Assembly: GCA_024638885.1 (NCBI GenBank)
Contig: JAHEJL010000001.1
Location: 149,001 to 213,000 of the forward strand
Length of the DNA: 64,000 bases
Direction: 5' to 3'
From: Coraliomargarita sp.
GTDB lineage: Bacteria > Verrucomicrobiota > Verrucomicrobiia > Opitutales > UBA953
Translations under genes and position numbers: made by a program
Shown: one piece after another, positions 1 to 9,126 of the stretch
Position numbering within the stretch: the stretch's first letter is position 1
Layout: each line of letters begins with the position of its first letter
The notes under the pieces: model-generated
What the model was told of the DNA's origin: nothing
Databases searched by the model: none
The model's input: only the letters and a program-made list of their open reading frames with translations

Positions 1-743
1 TCGGCGGATTCGCGCAGGCCGAGGCTGACGGGCGCGCGGGAAAGCAGGAGCTCGGCGCGATGCACGAGCCACCATTCGTCCGGCGACTTGGCCTGCGTGG
101 CCAGCAGCTTGAGGACGGACTCGCCGTGCGCGGAAGCCACGAGGGCCTTCGCCTGCTCGGCGGGCGCGCCCAGCGTCTGCCGCAGCGCGCGCCAGAAAAG
201 GAAAGCCTCCCGCGGCGGCGCCTTGCCGGCCACGATGTCCGCCAAAGGCGACGGGATCTCCTGCCGGCCTTCGCGATACCAGAAGTCGTTCATCGACGGA
301 CGCAGTTGCGCCAGCGCCTCGCAGGCCAGGGCTTGCGCGGCCCACGGTTCGCTCACGCCGGCCGGCTTGCCGCCGGCGAGGGCGACGCGCGCCAGCCAGC
401 CGCGGGCGGCGGCTTCCGCGGCGCGGCCCGGCGCGACCAGACCGTCGCCCAGGCGGACGACCACGAGCACCGTGCCGCCGGCCACGCGCGTCTCCACCGG
501 CGCGTAGCCGGGGACGTCGGCGACCTCGACCCGCGCCAGCGGCGGCGGGACGGGCGGCAGGTTGAGCGCGAATTCGAGGTGACGCTGCAAGGCCACGCAA
601 TGCGCGGCGACGAAGCTGACTTCCGGCAGTTTCTCGCCCGCGACGATCGCGATGGGCGTGTCGTTGGCGTAGACATGCGCCGGAGGCGGCGGCGCGGGCT
701 CAGCCGCGGCCAACCATGCGCAGGCGGCCAGGACGCTCAGCAT
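1..743 (-). CDS. Putative secreted protein, 3' end outside window
   Basis: No family recognised. The reading frame is open from the ATG at 743 to the window edge, so the C-terminus is missing. The N-terminus (MLSVLAACAWLAAAEPAPPP) looks like a short signal peptide followed by a proline-rich linker, suggesting export. The visible ~247 residues are rich in Ala, Leu and Val with several Trp; no catalytic motif is evident. The start lies one base after the stop of the upstream coiled-coil membrane protein, so the two are almost certainly co-translated. Codon use is strongly GC3-biased like the neighbours, which supports a real gene. Confidence 0.6.
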   Translation of the reverse strand, partial: MLSVLAACAWLAAAEPAPPPPAHVYANDTPIAIVAGEKLPEVSFVAAHCVALQRHLEFALNLPPVPPPLARVEVADVPGYAPVETRVAGGTVLVVVRLGDGLVAPGRAAEAAARGWLARVALAGGKPAGVSEPWAAQALACEALAQLRPSMNDFWYREGRQEIPSPLADIVAGKAPPREAFLFWRALRQTLGAPAEQAKALVASAHGESVLKLLATQAKSPDEWWLVHRAELLLSRAPVSLGLRESA

Positions 744-744
744 G

Positions 745-1914
745 TCAGACGCCGCCGAAGTGGCCTTCGTCGACTTCCAGCGGTTCGCCGCCGGAGATGT
801 GCAAGGGCTCGCCCATCGGCGATTGGTCGTTCTTCCAGACCTCGACGGTGGCGGGCGCTTCCGGATCCGGAGAGATCCACTGCCAGCGACCGATGCCAAG
901 GAAGCTCATCGGTACGCCCTTGTCCTGACTGAGGCCGGGACCGGTGCCGCGGACGAACGGCTTGTTGCCGATGCCGATCATGAGATTGACGATGAGCGCG
1001 GTGCCCGTGCCGGCGGCGGCGGGCTCGGTCGCGGCGGCGGGCGCCGGGGCGACTTCTTCCGACTCCAGCTCCAGCTCTTCGATGACTTCGTCCTCTGCTT
1101 CCTCCGATTCTTCGGACGCTTCCTCTTCGGGGGCTTCCGGAGCGGACAGGGACACGGCCTCCGTCTCCGGCGCCGTCACGGACGGGCTGCTAGGAGCGGA
1201 GGCCACCGGAGGGTTTGCGCGGAGCTCGCGCACCTCTTCGCGGAGGACCTCGACGGCGGCTTCGACCTTGTCGGCGGCCTTCTCGGCCTGCTTGGCGCTC
1301 TTCTTGATCTCGTCGCGGACGGATTTCAGTTCGGATTCGAGGGCCTGCGCGGCCTCGGCCTTCGCCTTGGCGGCGGCCTCATTGGCCTCGTCGGCGTCGG
1401 CGACCACGGCGCGGACCGTCGCGGCGAGCGCGTCGACCTTCTCGGCCAACTCGTCGAGCGCTTCGGTGGACTGGGCCGCGGCGGCGGCCTCCTGGGTCTT
1501 CTTCTCGAGGGCGGCGAGCGCGGCCTTGAGCGCGTTGATCTCGGCCGAGGCGCGCTGCGCCACCGCGGCGGCGGCGGCTTCGGCGGACTTCTGGGCGGAC
1601 ATCTCGACCTCGGCGATGCGGCGGCTGAGGGCTTCGTTGCCGGCGCGGACGTTGTCACGCTGCAGGTCGATCTCCTCGGCGAGCTTGGCGCGGAGACGGG
1701 CCTGCTCGGCCTGACGTTCGGCCTTGCTGCCGCCGTCCTGCAGGACCGGGATCACCACGATCAGCGAGGCCGCGAGGATGGCGCAGATCACCAGGAAGGT
1801 GTCGAGGCCGTCGCGCTTGTCGGGCATCGCGATCAGGATCGCGATCACCGCGATGAGGTCGGCGGCGACCAGGAACCATTTTTCTTTGAGCAGCTTCTCG
1901 AGTTCGCGGTTCAT
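745..1914 (-). CDS. Membrane protein with long coiled coil and C-terminal globular domain
   Basis: 389 residues, no named family recognised. Two hydrophobic segments (about residues 13-31 and 39-60) anchor it in the inner membrane. An Ala/Glu/Lys-rich coiled coil covers about 65-230, followed by a Pro/Ser and acidic linker (about 235-300) and a compact Trp/Gly-containing C-terminal domain (about 300-389). The ATG at 1914 (MNRELEKLLKEKW) is chosen because the longer frame upstream overlaps trpS. It lies 26 bases downstream of trpS and one base before the next secreted-protein gene, so the three may form one transcript. A structural or envelope-spanning role is inference only. Confidence 0.75.
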   Translation of the reverse strand: MNRELEKLLKEKWFLVAADLIAVIAILIAMPDKRDGLDTFLVICAILAASLIVVIPVLQDGGSKAERQAEQARLRAKLAEEIDLQRDNVRAGNEALSRRIAEVEMSAQKSAEAAAAAVAQRASAEINALKAALAALEKKTQEAAAAAQSTEALDELAEKVDALAATVRAVVADADEANEAAAKAKAEAAQALESELKSVRDEIKKSAKQAEKAADKVEAAVEVLREEVRELRANPPVASAPSSPSVTAPETEAVSLSAPEAPEEEASEESEEAEDEVIEELELESEEVAPAPAAATEPAAAGTGTALIVNLMIGIGNKPFVRGTGPGLSQDKGVPMSFLGIGRWQWISPDPEAPATVEVWKNDQSPMGEPLHISGGEPLEVDEGHFGGV

Positions 1915-1940
1915 GTCGTGGGGTATGGGGTAAGGGAGGC

Positions 1941-2960
1941 TCAGCGCGGACGCTCCACGAAGCCGACCTTGCGGTTGACCTTGGAGAGCGTGCGGAAAGC
2001 GGTGGCCTGGGCCTGCTCGGCGCCGGACTTGAAGATGCGGTCGAGCTCGCCGCGGTCCTTGATGAGCTCGTCGTAACGCACGCGGACGGGGTCGAGCGTG
2101 GCGATCACGGCGTCGGCGACGGCCTTCTTGAAGTCGCCGTAACCCTTGCCCGCGAACTCGGCCTCGAGCGTGGCGACGGAGCGGCCGGTGCAGGCCGCCA
2201 TGATCGAAAGCAGGTTGGTCACGCCCGGCTTGTCGGGGCCGGAACGGACTTCGGCGGACGAGTCGGTGACGGCGGACATGATCTTCTTGCGCACGTCCTC
2301 GGGGCGGTCGGTGATGAAGACCGTCGCGGCGTGGTTGGGGTCCGACTTCGACATCTTGGCGGTCGGGTCCTGCAGCGACATGATGCGCGAACCGACCTTG
2401 GAGATGAACGGTTCCGGCACCTTGAAGGTGTCGGAGTAGCGGTGGTTGAACTTCTCGGCCAGGTCGCGGGCGAGCTCGAGGTGCTGCTTCTGGTCGTCGC
2501 CGACCGGGACGAGCGAGGCGTTGTAGAGGAGGATGTCCGCGGCCATCAGGACCGGGTAGAACAGCAGGCCGGCGTCGACCGACTCCTGCTTGCGCGACTT
2601 GTCCTTGAACTGGGTCATGCGCTCCAGCTGGCCGAGCGGGCAGATACAGCCGAGGATCCAGGCCAGTTCGGTGTGGCCGATGACGTGGGACTGGACGAAG
2701 AGGCGGCTGCGGGCCGGGTCCAGGCCGCAGGCCACGTACTGGGCGAGGCAGGAGTAGGTGTTGTCCCGGAGCTGGGCCGGGACGTAGGGGACGGTGATGG
2801 CGTGCTGGTCGACGATGCCGAAATAGCACTCGTTATCGTCCTGCATCCGACCCCAGTTGAGCACCGCGCCGAGATAATTGCCGAGGTGCAGGCGACCGGT
2901 CGGCTGGGCGCAGGTCAGGACCACGGGCTTGGCGGGCTTTTTTTCGCTAGTTTCGCTCAT
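1941..2960 (-). CDS. trpS: Tryptophan--tRNA ligase
   Basis: Class I aminoacyl-tRNA synthetase that charges tRNA-Trp using ATP in the cytosol. The 339-residue product has normal family length. The HIGH-type signature is HLGN (25-28) within PTGRLHLGNYLGA, and the KMSKS loop is intact (202-206, AKMSKSDP). The start MSETSEKK at 2960 is preferred over an in-frame start 7 codons upstream because the family N-terminus begins shortly before the nucleotide-binding strand. It starts about 117 bases from the divergent MscS gene and is followed closely by the coiled-coil membrane gene. Confidence 0.96.
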   Translation of the reverse strand: MSETSEKKPAKPVVLTCAQPTGRLHLGNYLGAVLNWGRMQDDNECYFGIVDQHAITVPYVPAQLRDNTYSCLAQYVACGLDPARSRLFVQSHVIGHTELAWILGCICPLGQLERMTQFKDKSRKQESVDAGLLFYPVLMAADILLYNASLVPVGDDQKQHLELARDLAEKFNHRYSDTFKVPEPFISKVGSRIMSLQDPTAKMSKSDPNHAATVFITDRPEDVRKKIMSAVTDSSAEVRSGPDKPGVTNLLSIMAACTGRSVATLEAEFAGKGYGDFKKAVADAVIATLDPVRVRYDELIKDRGELDRIFKSGAEQAQATAFRTLSKVNRKVGFVERPR

Positions 2961-3076
2961 TCCGGTCTCCCAGCGTGGCAAGGGGTCCGCCCCGCATCAA
3001 GCGGATTGGAGGCTCGGTGACGCTTGAAATGCAGGAGCCACCCGCCTACATAGACCTTCGCCCAATTCACCCCCAC

Positions 3077-4222
3077 ATGTCGCTCGCCCAAGTCGCCCCC
3101 CTCAGCACCCCGGCCCCGGCCGCCGCCCCGGCCGCCGTCCAGCCCGACCACTTCATCATCGGAGACCTCCACAAGGTCGTGGCCAAGGCCCCCGAGGACT
3201 GGGGCAGCATCATCATCCACGCCGTCGGCTTCATCGCCGTCGCCTACCTCGTCGGCTGGGTGGCCAACAAGCTGATGCGCTGGATCTCGACCAAGTTCGG
3301 CGCCAGCCCGATCGCCGAAGCTTCCGTCGCCGCCATCGGCAAGTCCCTGCCCTTCATCCTGCCGGCCTACACCCTGCTCTTCCTCATCAAGGACACCAAG
3401 CCCTACCTCGCCCACATCGGCTGGCTGAACTTCGCGGTCGTGAGCGGCACCTTCCTCTGCTCCCTCGCGCACACCGCCGCGGTCTTCTACCTGATGGCCA
3501 TCCCGATCGCCTGGGCCCAGAAGATCGCCGACCAGACCGAGAACAAGCTGGACGACATCCTCGTGCCGATGTTCTCCACGGTCATCCGCATCACGGTCAT
3601 CCTCGTCGGCGCCTTCAAGGCCATCTCGATCGTCGACCCGAAGTCCTCCGACGCGATCCTCGGCCTGCTGGCCGGCGCGGTCGTCGGCCTGGCCTTCGCC
3701 TCGCAGGACACGATCAAGAACGTCTTCGGCGCGGTCATGCTCATCGTCGACCAGCCCTTCACCCTCGGCGACGTGATCAACATCGGCAGCCATGAAGGCA
3801 AGGTCGAGTCGCTCGGCCTGCGCTCCACGACCATCATGATGCTCGACGGCCAGAAGCTCGCCATCCCGAACGGCGACCTCGCCACCCGAGCCATCGTCAA
3901 CATCACCCGCCGCGACTTCATCCGCGCCCAGGACCTCGTGCACCTCGAGGCCAACACGCCGACGGAGAAGGTCCGCGAGGCCGTCGCCATCGTCCGCGAG
4001 CTGCTGGCCAACCACGAAGGCTACCAGCCCAGCCATCCGCCCCTCGTGCACGTGACCGAGTTCGCCGACTGGGCCGTCAACGTCCGCTTCATGTACTGGT
4101 ACCACCCCGCCTCGGCCGCGAAGCAGCTGGAGTTCAACCAGCAGCTGATCCTCCGCATCACCGAACGGCTCCAGAAGGCGGACATCCGCCTCGCCGTCAT
4201 GGGCACGCCGCAGAACCGCTGA
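3077..4222 (+). CDS. MscS-family mechanosensitive ion channel
   Basis: Inner-membrane channel that opens under membrane tension to release solutes on osmotic downshock. In 381 residues there are about five hydrophobic helices. The last is Gly/Ala-rich (AILGLLAGAVVGLAFASQ) and is followed by the MscS hallmark around QPFTLGDVINIG, then a beta-domain and a C-terminal alpha/beta domain. The N-terminal ~35 residues are Ala/Pro-rich. The ATG at 3077 is chosen because upstream in-frame codons run into the trpS promoter side. It ends 11 bases before the ABC cassette and may be co-transcribed with it. Confidence 0.9.
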   Translation: MSLAQVAPLSTPAPAAAPAAVQPDHFIIGDLHKVVAKAPEDWGSIIIHAVGFIAVAYLVGWVANKLMRWISTKFGASPIAEASVAAIGKSLPFILPAYTLLFLIKDTKPYLAHIGWLNFAVVSGTFLCSLAHTAAVFYLMAIPIAWAQKIADQTENKLDDILVPMFSTVIRITVILVGAFKAISIVDPKSSDAILGLLAGAVVGLAFASQDTIKNVFGAVMLIVDQPFTLGDVINIGSHEGKVESLGLRSTTIMMLDGQKLAIPNGDLATRAIVNITRRDFIRAQDLVHLEANTPTEKVREAVAIVRELLANHEGYQPSHPPLVHVTEFADWAVNVRFMYWYHPASAAKQLEFNQQLILRITERLQKADIRLAVMGTPQNR

Positions 4223-4233
4223 CCTTTCCTCCC

Positions 4234-4938
4234 ATGCCTCTCATCGAAGCCAAGAACCTGTCCAAGTCCTACGGCGCCATCCGCGCCGTGCGCGACGTCT
4301 CCTTCGCCGTCGACCGCGGCGAGGTCGTCGGCTTCCTCGGGCCCAACGGCGCCGGGAAGTCGACCACGATGAAGATGCTCACCGGCCACCTCCGCGCCGA
4401 CGCGGGTTCCGCGACGATCGCCGGACGCGACGTCGCCGAACAGGCCGTCGAGGCCAAGCAGCACCTCGGCTACTCGCCCGAAGGCGCGCCCGCCTACGGC
4501 GAGATGACCGTCCGCGAGTTCCTCCGCTTCGCCGCCGACCTCCGCGGCCTGGCCGACCCGGCCGAACGCGTCCGCCAGACGCTCGACCTCTGCCGCCTCA
4601 ACGAAGTGGCCGCGCAGGCCATCGACACGCTCTCCAAGGGCTACCGCATGCGCGTCGGCTTCGCCCAGGCCGTGATTCATGACCCCGAGGTGCTCATCCT
4701 CGACGAACCGACCGACGGCCTCGACCCGAACCAGAAGTTCGAGGTCCGCCGCATCCTGAAGGAGATGGCCGCCCGCAAGGCCGTCATCGTCTCCACCCAC
4801 ATCCTCGAGGAAGTCGGCGAGCTCTGCACCCGCGTCATCGTGATCGCGAAGGGCGAAGTCCGCTGCGACGAGTCCCGCGACCAGTTCCTCGCGCGCGGCG
4901 CCGACCTCAACGCCGTCTTCCGCCAGCTCACCGCCTGA
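4234..4938 (+). CDS. ABC transporter ATP-binding protein (GldA-like)
   Basis: Cytosolic ATPase of an ABC-2-type exporter or gliding-associated ABC complex, 234 residues. Walker A GPNGAGKST is at 36-44, the ABC signature is the variant LSKGYRMRVG (133-142), and Walker B is VLILDEPTDGLDP (about 153-165). An H-loop lies in VSTHILEE. It begins a four-gene run (ATPase, permease, GldG-like, DUF4340) with 6-13 base gaps, the layout of the GldA/GldF/GldG-like cassette found in many non-gliding bacteria. The substrate is unknown; the cassette alone does not show gliding. Confidence 0.93.
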   Translation: MPLIEAKNLSKSYGAIRAVRDVSFAVDRGEVVGFLGPNGAGKSTTMKMLTGHLRADAGSATIAGRDVAEQAVEAKQHLGYSPEGAPAYGEMTVREFLRFAADLRGLADPAERVRQTLDLCRLNEVAAQAIDTLSKGYRMRVGFAQAVIHDPEVLILDEPTDGLDPNQKFEVRRILKEMAARKAVIVSTHILEEVGELCTRVIVIAKGEVRCDESRDQFLARGADLNAVFRQLTA

Positions 4939-4948
4939 CCTTACCGCC

Positions 4949-5707
4949 ATGTCCGCCTCCGCCCCTTCCGCCTCGCCCGGCCTCAAGCCCTTCGCGGCGA
5001 TGCTCCGCCGCGAGTTCGCCGGCTACTTCCGCACGCCCCTGGCGTACGTCTTCCTCGCGGTCTTCAACGCCTTCGCGGTGTCGCTCGCGTTCTTCGTCGG
5101 CGGCCTCTACGAATCCGGCGTCGCCAGCCTGGACCGCTTCTTCCTCTACCACCCGTGGCTCTGGGCGTTCCTCGCCCCCGCGGCCGGCGCCCGCCTCTGG
5201 GCGGAGGAGCGCCGCCAAGGCACCATCGAGCTGCTGCTCACCTGGCCGATCACGGTCTGGCAGGCCGCGCTCGGCAAGTTCCTCGCCGCCTGGCTCTTCC
5301 TCGCCTGCGCGTTGCTCATGACGGTGCCCGTCGCCCTCACGGTCGGCTGGCTCGGCGAACCTGACTGGGGCGTGATCGTCGCCGGCTACGCGGGCTCGCT
5401 GCTCTGCGCCGGCGCCTGCCTCGGCATCGCCGCCATCGCCTCCGCGCTCACGCGCAGCCAGGTGATCGCCTTCGTCACGGGCTTCCTCGCCTGCTTCGTC
5501 CTCGTGCTCGTCGGCTACGGCGTGTTCGACGAGCTGCTGTCCGGCGTCCTCGGCTCCGGCAGCGTCGACGAGATCCGCCGCCTCGGCCTCTGGCGCAACC
5601 TCGAACCCTTCACGCTCGGCCTCCTGGACGTCCGTCCGGTCGCCTACTTCCTCTCGGTGGCCTTCGCCGGCCTCGGGCTCAGCACCATCATCGTCGAACG
5701 CCGCTAA
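4949..5707 (+). CDS. ABC-2-type permease (GldF-like)
   Basis: Membrane subunit paired with the ATPase just upstream, 252 residues with about six transmembrane helices. The N-terminal part (MLRREFAGYFRTPLAYVFLA) is typical of ABC-2 permeases of the GldF type. A conserved-looking segment RLWAEERRQGTIELLLTWPI follows the second helix. The protein ends in a hydrophobic helix just before the stop. Gaps of 10 and 13 bases to the neighbours suggest translation from one message. The exported substrate cannot be read from sequence. Confidence 0.9.
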   Translation: MSASAPSASPGLKPFAAMLRREFAGYFRTPLAYVFLAVFNAFAVSLAFFVGGLYESGVASLDRFFLYHPWLWAFLAPAAGARLWAEERRQGTIELLLTWPITVWQAALGKFLAAWLFLACALLMTVPVALTVGWLGEPDWGVIVAGYAGSLLCAGACLGIAAIASALTRSQVIAFVTGFLACFVLVLVGYGVFDELLSGVLGSGSVDEIRRLGLWRNLEPFTLGLLDVRPVAYFLSVAFAGLGLSTIIVERR

Positions 5708-5720
5708 CCGGAACCCCGCC

Positions 5721-7625
5721 ATGAACCGCTCCCAAGCCCTGCTCGCCGCCTTCGCCGTCCTCGCGGCCGCCTTCTTCGTCAACCTGATCTTCGGTTCCTT
5801 CGGCGCCCGCGCCGACCTCACCGCCGACCGCACCTTCACGCTCTCGCCCGGCTCGAAGCGCATCATCACCAAGCTCGACGAGCCGGTGACGCTCGAGTTC
5901 TTCGTCAGCCGCTCCGACGTGAAGCTGCGCCCGCAGCTGGAAAGCTACTCGCGCCGCGTCGAGACGCTCCTCCGCGAATACGTCGCGGCCTCCGGCGGCA
6001 AGGTGAAGCTCGTCGTCACCGACCCGCGTCCCGACACCAAGGAGGAACAGCGCGCCCAGCGCCACGGCCTCGCCGCGCTGCGCGCCGCCCAGGGCAGCGC
6101 CTACCTCGGCCTCACCGCCCAGCAGGCCGACACCGTCAAGGTGCTGCCGGTGTTCGATCCGTCGCGCGAGAAGTTCCTCGAGTTCGACGTGTCGAAGCTC
6201 ATCGCCTCGGCCTCCCGCCTCGACCGCCCGAAGCTCGCGCTGATCAGCTCGCTCCCGATCAGCAACCAGATGCCCCAGGGCGGCGACCAGCAGGCGAGCC
6301 CCGCCGACCTCCTCCTCGCCGAGCTCGGCCAGACCTTCGACGTCGTGACGCTCAACACCACGGCCAAGGAGCTGCCCGCCGGCGTCGCCGTCGTGGCCCT
6401 CGTCCACGCCCACCACATCGACGAGCAGCTCGCGTACGCGGTCGACCAGTTCCTCCTCGCGGGCGGACCGGTCTTCGCCGCCGTCGACCCGCTCTCGCGC
6501 ATCCAGAAGTTCTCGCAGGGCAACATGCCCTTCATGATGGCGCCGATGGCCATGACCGCCGCGAGCGACCCCGCGCTGCTCCGCGCCTGGGGCGTCAACG
6601 TCGAGCTGGACGCCGTCACGGCCGACGCCGCCACCTCCGTCACGATCCGCGGCTCGCGCGGCGAACCCGTGCAGTATCAGGCGGCCTTCGCCTCGGGCCC
6701 CGCGTCGTTCTCCAAGGACTCGCCGCTCACCAGCGACCTCCGCGAGCTGGCCTTCATGGAAGCCGGCGCGATCTCGCTCATCTCCGGCGCCGAGAAGCGC
6801 CTGAAGCTCGACGCGCTGGTCACGCAGTCCGGCCCCGGCGTGGGCTCGCTCCCGACGATGTCGGCCAACGCCGGCCCCTTCGAGAAGGTCGCCCTCGGCT
6901 TCAAGCCCGACGGCAAGCCGCGCGTCCTCGTGGCCTCGGTCACCGGCGACTTCGTCACCGCCTTCCCGAAGGGCGCGCCCGCGCCCGGCAAACCCGAGCC
7001 GACGCCGCCCGGCCAGCCGCCGGCGCCCGTCGCCAAGCCCCACCCGGGCCCGCACCTCGCAACCAGCAAGAAGCCGGGCCGGCTCTTCGTCGTCGCCGAC
7101 TCCGACTTCATGATGGACCCCTTCACGATCCGCCAGCGCCAGGTCGGCGGCCAGACCAGCATCGAGCCGATCAACGACAACTTCGGCTTCGTCATCAACA
7201 CGCTCGAGACCCTCGGCGGCAGCGATGAGCTGGTCAGCCTCCGCTCCAAGGGCACCTCGATGCGCCCCTTCAAGCGCGTGCAGGACCTCGAGCGCGCGGC
7301 GCAGGTCCACTACCAGGCCAAGCTCGACGAGATCGAGCGCCGCCTGGAGGAGGCCAACACGAAGATCACCGAGCTGTCCAAGCAGACCGGCGGCGTCACC
7401 GCCAAGGGCATCGTCATCACGCCCGCGATGCAGAGCGAGATCGAGAAGTTCCAGACCGTGGCCGACAAGCTCTCCGAGGAACGCCGCGTGATCCGCCGCG
7501 GCCTCAGCGAAGACGTCAACTCCCTCGGCCGTCGCCTGCAGATCCTGAACCTGCTCGCCGGCCCCGCCCTCGCCCTGCTCTTCGGGCTGCTCTACACCCT
7601 GGCCCGCCGCCGCAAGACCTCGTAA
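5721..7625 (+). CDS. GldG-family auxiliary protein of ABC complex
   Basis: 634-residue protein of the GldG-like (uncharacterised gliding-type ABC auxiliary) family. An N-terminal helix (about 6-28) and a C-terminal helix (about 609-628) bracket a large presumably periplasmic domain. The region after the first helix (LTADRTFTLSPGSKRII, KLDEPVTLEFFVS) matches the family opening. A Pro-rich insert lies near residues 420-450 and a coiled coil at about 525-600 before the last helix. It sits between the permease and the DUF4340 gene. The family is widespread but its biochemical role is not established. Confidence 0.88.
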   Translation: MNRSQALLAAFAVLAAAFFVNLIFGSFGARADLTADRTFTLSPGSKRIITKLDEPVTLEFFVSRSDVKLRPQLESYSRRVETLLREYVAASGGKVKLVVTDPRPDTKEEQRAQRHGLAALRAAQGSAYLGLTAQQADTVKVLPVFDPSREKFLEFDVSKLIASASRLDRPKLALISSLPISNQMPQGGDQQASPADLLLAELGQTFDVVTLNTTAKELPAGVAVVALVHAHHIDEQLAYAVDQFLLAGGPVFAAVDPLSRIQKFSQGNMPFMMAPMAMTAASDPALLRAWGVNVELDAVTADAATSVTIRGSRGEPVQYQAAFASGPASFSKDSPLTSDLRELAFMEAGAISLISGAEKRLKLDALVTQSGPGVGSLPTMSANAGPFEKVALGFKPDGKPRVLVASVTGDFVTAFPKGAPAPGKPEPTPPGQPPAPVAKPHPGPHLATSKKPGRLFVVADSDFMMDPFTIRQRQVGGQTSIEPINDNFGFVINTLETLGGSDELVSLRSKGTSMRPFKRVQDLERAAQVHYQAKLDEIERRLEEANTKITELSKQTGGVTAKGIVITPAMQSEIEKFQTVADKLSEERRVIRRGLSEDVNSLGRRLQILNLLAGPALALLFGLLYTLARRRKTS

Positions 7626-7631
7626 TCCGCC

Positions 7632-8657
7632 ATGCGCCACAAGACCCTGCTCATCGCCACGCTCATCCTCGGACTGGCCGCCCTCGCGCTGGTCCGCCTG
7701 AACCGCGAGCAGCCCGCCGCCGACGGCGGCAAGCAGCCGCTCGTCGCGACCGCGACGCTCGACCAGCTGAAGTCCTTCACCGTTAAGGCCGGCAACAAGA
7801 GCGTCACGCTCGAGAAGTCCGCCGACGGCTGGACGGTGAAGGAAAAGCTCTCGCTCCCGGCCGACGTCGAGAACCGCCTGCAGCCGCTAATCCGCGGCCT
7901 GCAGAAGGCGAACAACCTCGGCCAGCTCACCGCCAACCCGAAGCGCCTCGAACGCCTCGGCCTGACCGACTCCTCGGTCGCGCTGACTTCCGCGGACGGC
8001 AAGACGACGACGATCCAGTTCGGCAAGCAGACCGAAGACGGCGTCGGCGCCAGCGCCCGCCTGCAGGGCCAGGACTTCGCCGTGCGCACCGACTTCACGG
8101 GCTACCTCGAAGGCGACGCCACCTCGTGGGTCGACTTCAACCTGTTCGTCGCCCCGCCCGCCGAGATCAAGTCGGTCGCCTTCCGCTGGAAGGACGGCCA
8201 GGCGGAGTTTTCGCGTCAGGCCAAGGGCGTGCCCTTCGAAGGCAAGCAAGGCTCCGTCGAGGACATCGTGATGACGCTGGCGACCGTCCGCGCCGCCGAC
8301 GCCGTCGCCCTCGACGACAAGGAGGCCGCCCAGGCCGCCCGCGCTTCGCAGGTGAAGCTGACGCTCTTCGACGGCTCCGCGGTCACGCTGACCTTCGCCA
8401 AGGCCGCCACGGCCAAACCGAACGAACAGCCGAAGACCTTCGTGCGCGTGGAACACTCCGACCCCAAGCACCCGGCGAACGCCCTGGCCAAGAAGGCCGT
8501 GTTCGTCGCCGCGCCTTGGCTCGCCGAGCAGGTCCCCGGTTCCCTCGCCGACTTCAAGAAGGGCCAGCAGCCCGCGCCGGAGCCCGTCGCGCCGCCGATC
8601 CCGATTCCCGGTCCCGCCCCGGCGATCATCACTTCGCCCGATATTAAGGTCAAATAA
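7632..8657 (+). CDS. DUF4340 domain protein
   Basis: 341 residues, last gene of the ABC/GldG cassette. An N-terminal hydrophobic signal/anchor (about 5-20) is followed by the DUF4340 region containing KSFTVKAGNKSVTLEKSADG and LTANPKRLERLGL, a pattern recurring in proteins next to GldG-like genes. The C-terminus is a Pro-rich tail (about 310-341). A strong terminator starts 13 bases after the stop, closing the transcript. It probably acts outside the inner membrane with the GldG-like subunit; this is inferred from the conserved gene order. Confidence 0.86.
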   Translation: MRHKTLLIATLILGLAALALVRLNREQPAADGGKQPLVATATLDQLKSFTVKAGNKSVTLEKSADGWTVKEKLSLPADVENRLQPLIRGLQKANNLGQLTANPKRLERLGLTDSSVALTSADGKTTTIQFGKQTEDGVGASARLQGQDFAVRTDFTGYLEGDATSWVDFNLFVAPPAEIKSVAFRWKDGQAEFSRQAKGVPFEGKQGSVEDIVMTLATVRAADAVALDDKEAAQAARASQVKLTLFDGSAVTLTFAKAATAKPNEQPKTFVRVEHSDPKHPANALAKKAVFVAAPWLAEQVPGSLADFKKGQQPAPEPVAPPIPIPGPAPAIITSPDIKVK

Positions 8658-8669
8658 GGGCCTTTTCGC

Positions 8670-8703
8670 AAAAGCCCTTGCCTCCCGAGGCGAGGGCTTT
8701 TTT
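8670..8703 (+). terminator. Rho-independent terminator after the ABC/GldG/DUF4340 cassette
   Basis: A long GC-rich hairpin with arms AAAAGCCCTTGCCTC and GAGGCGAGGGCTTTT runs straight into a T tract. It ends only 12 bases before the nuoA start codon. Confidence 0.9.
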
Positions 8704-8715
8704 GTGTCTGCTCCG

Positions 8716-9108
8716 ATGGCCGCCGCCGAATCCCAGTCCCTCAGCACCTACCTGCCCGCCCTCGTGCAGGTCGCCCTGGGCCTCTCGATCCCCGCGATCA
8801 TCCTGATCGCCAGCCACGTCTTCGGCCAGCGCGCCAAGGGCAACTACATCAAGGACAAGGCCTACGAATGCGGCCTGCCGATGGAAGGTAAGCCCCACCC
8901 CCGCTTCGCCGTGAAGTTCTACGTGACGGCGATGCTCTTCATCCTCTTCGACATCGAAGTCGTCTTCCTCGTGCCCTGGGCCCTCGTCTACCGCGAGTTC
9001 CTCGCCGCCGGCATCGCCATCACGGCCGCCACGGCGGTCTTCCTCGGCGTCCTCGTGCTCGGCCTCGCCTACGAGTTCAAGCGCGGCGCGCTGGAGTGGG
9101 AGAAGTAA
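8716..9108 (+). CDS. nuoA: NADH-quinone oxidoreductase subunit A
   Basis: Small membrane subunit of respiratory complex I, 130 residues with three transmembrane helices. The family signature YECGLPM and the following stretch RFAVKFYVTAMLFILFDIEVVF contain the conserved acidic residues of the second helix. The ATG at 8716 is used; a GTG at 8704 is in frame but lies inside the T tract of the preceding terminator. Unusually, it has no nuoB after it: a terminator follows 18 bases downstream and the next gene is convergent. The promoter must lie within or before the terminator hairpin, or transcription reads through. Confidence 0.93.
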   Translation: MAAAESQSLSTYLPALVQVALGLSIPAIILIASHVFGQRAKGNYIKDKAYECGLPMEGKPHPRFAVKFYVTAMLFILFDIEVVFLVPWALVYREFLAAGIAITAATAVFLGVLVLGLAYEFKRGALEWEK

Positions 9109-9126
9109 GCCTCGGCGAACGACCAC

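Noticed and set aside
1915..2829. Extension of the coiled-coil protein frame upstream through trpS
   Set aside because: It is in a different frame of the same strand inside trpS and gives an Arg/Pro/Gly-rich nonsense sequence; the ATG at 1914 begins the coherent protein.
4234..8657. Evidence that the organism glides
   Set aside because: GldA/F/G-like cassettes with DUF4340 occur in many non-gliding bacteria; no other gliding genes are visible here.
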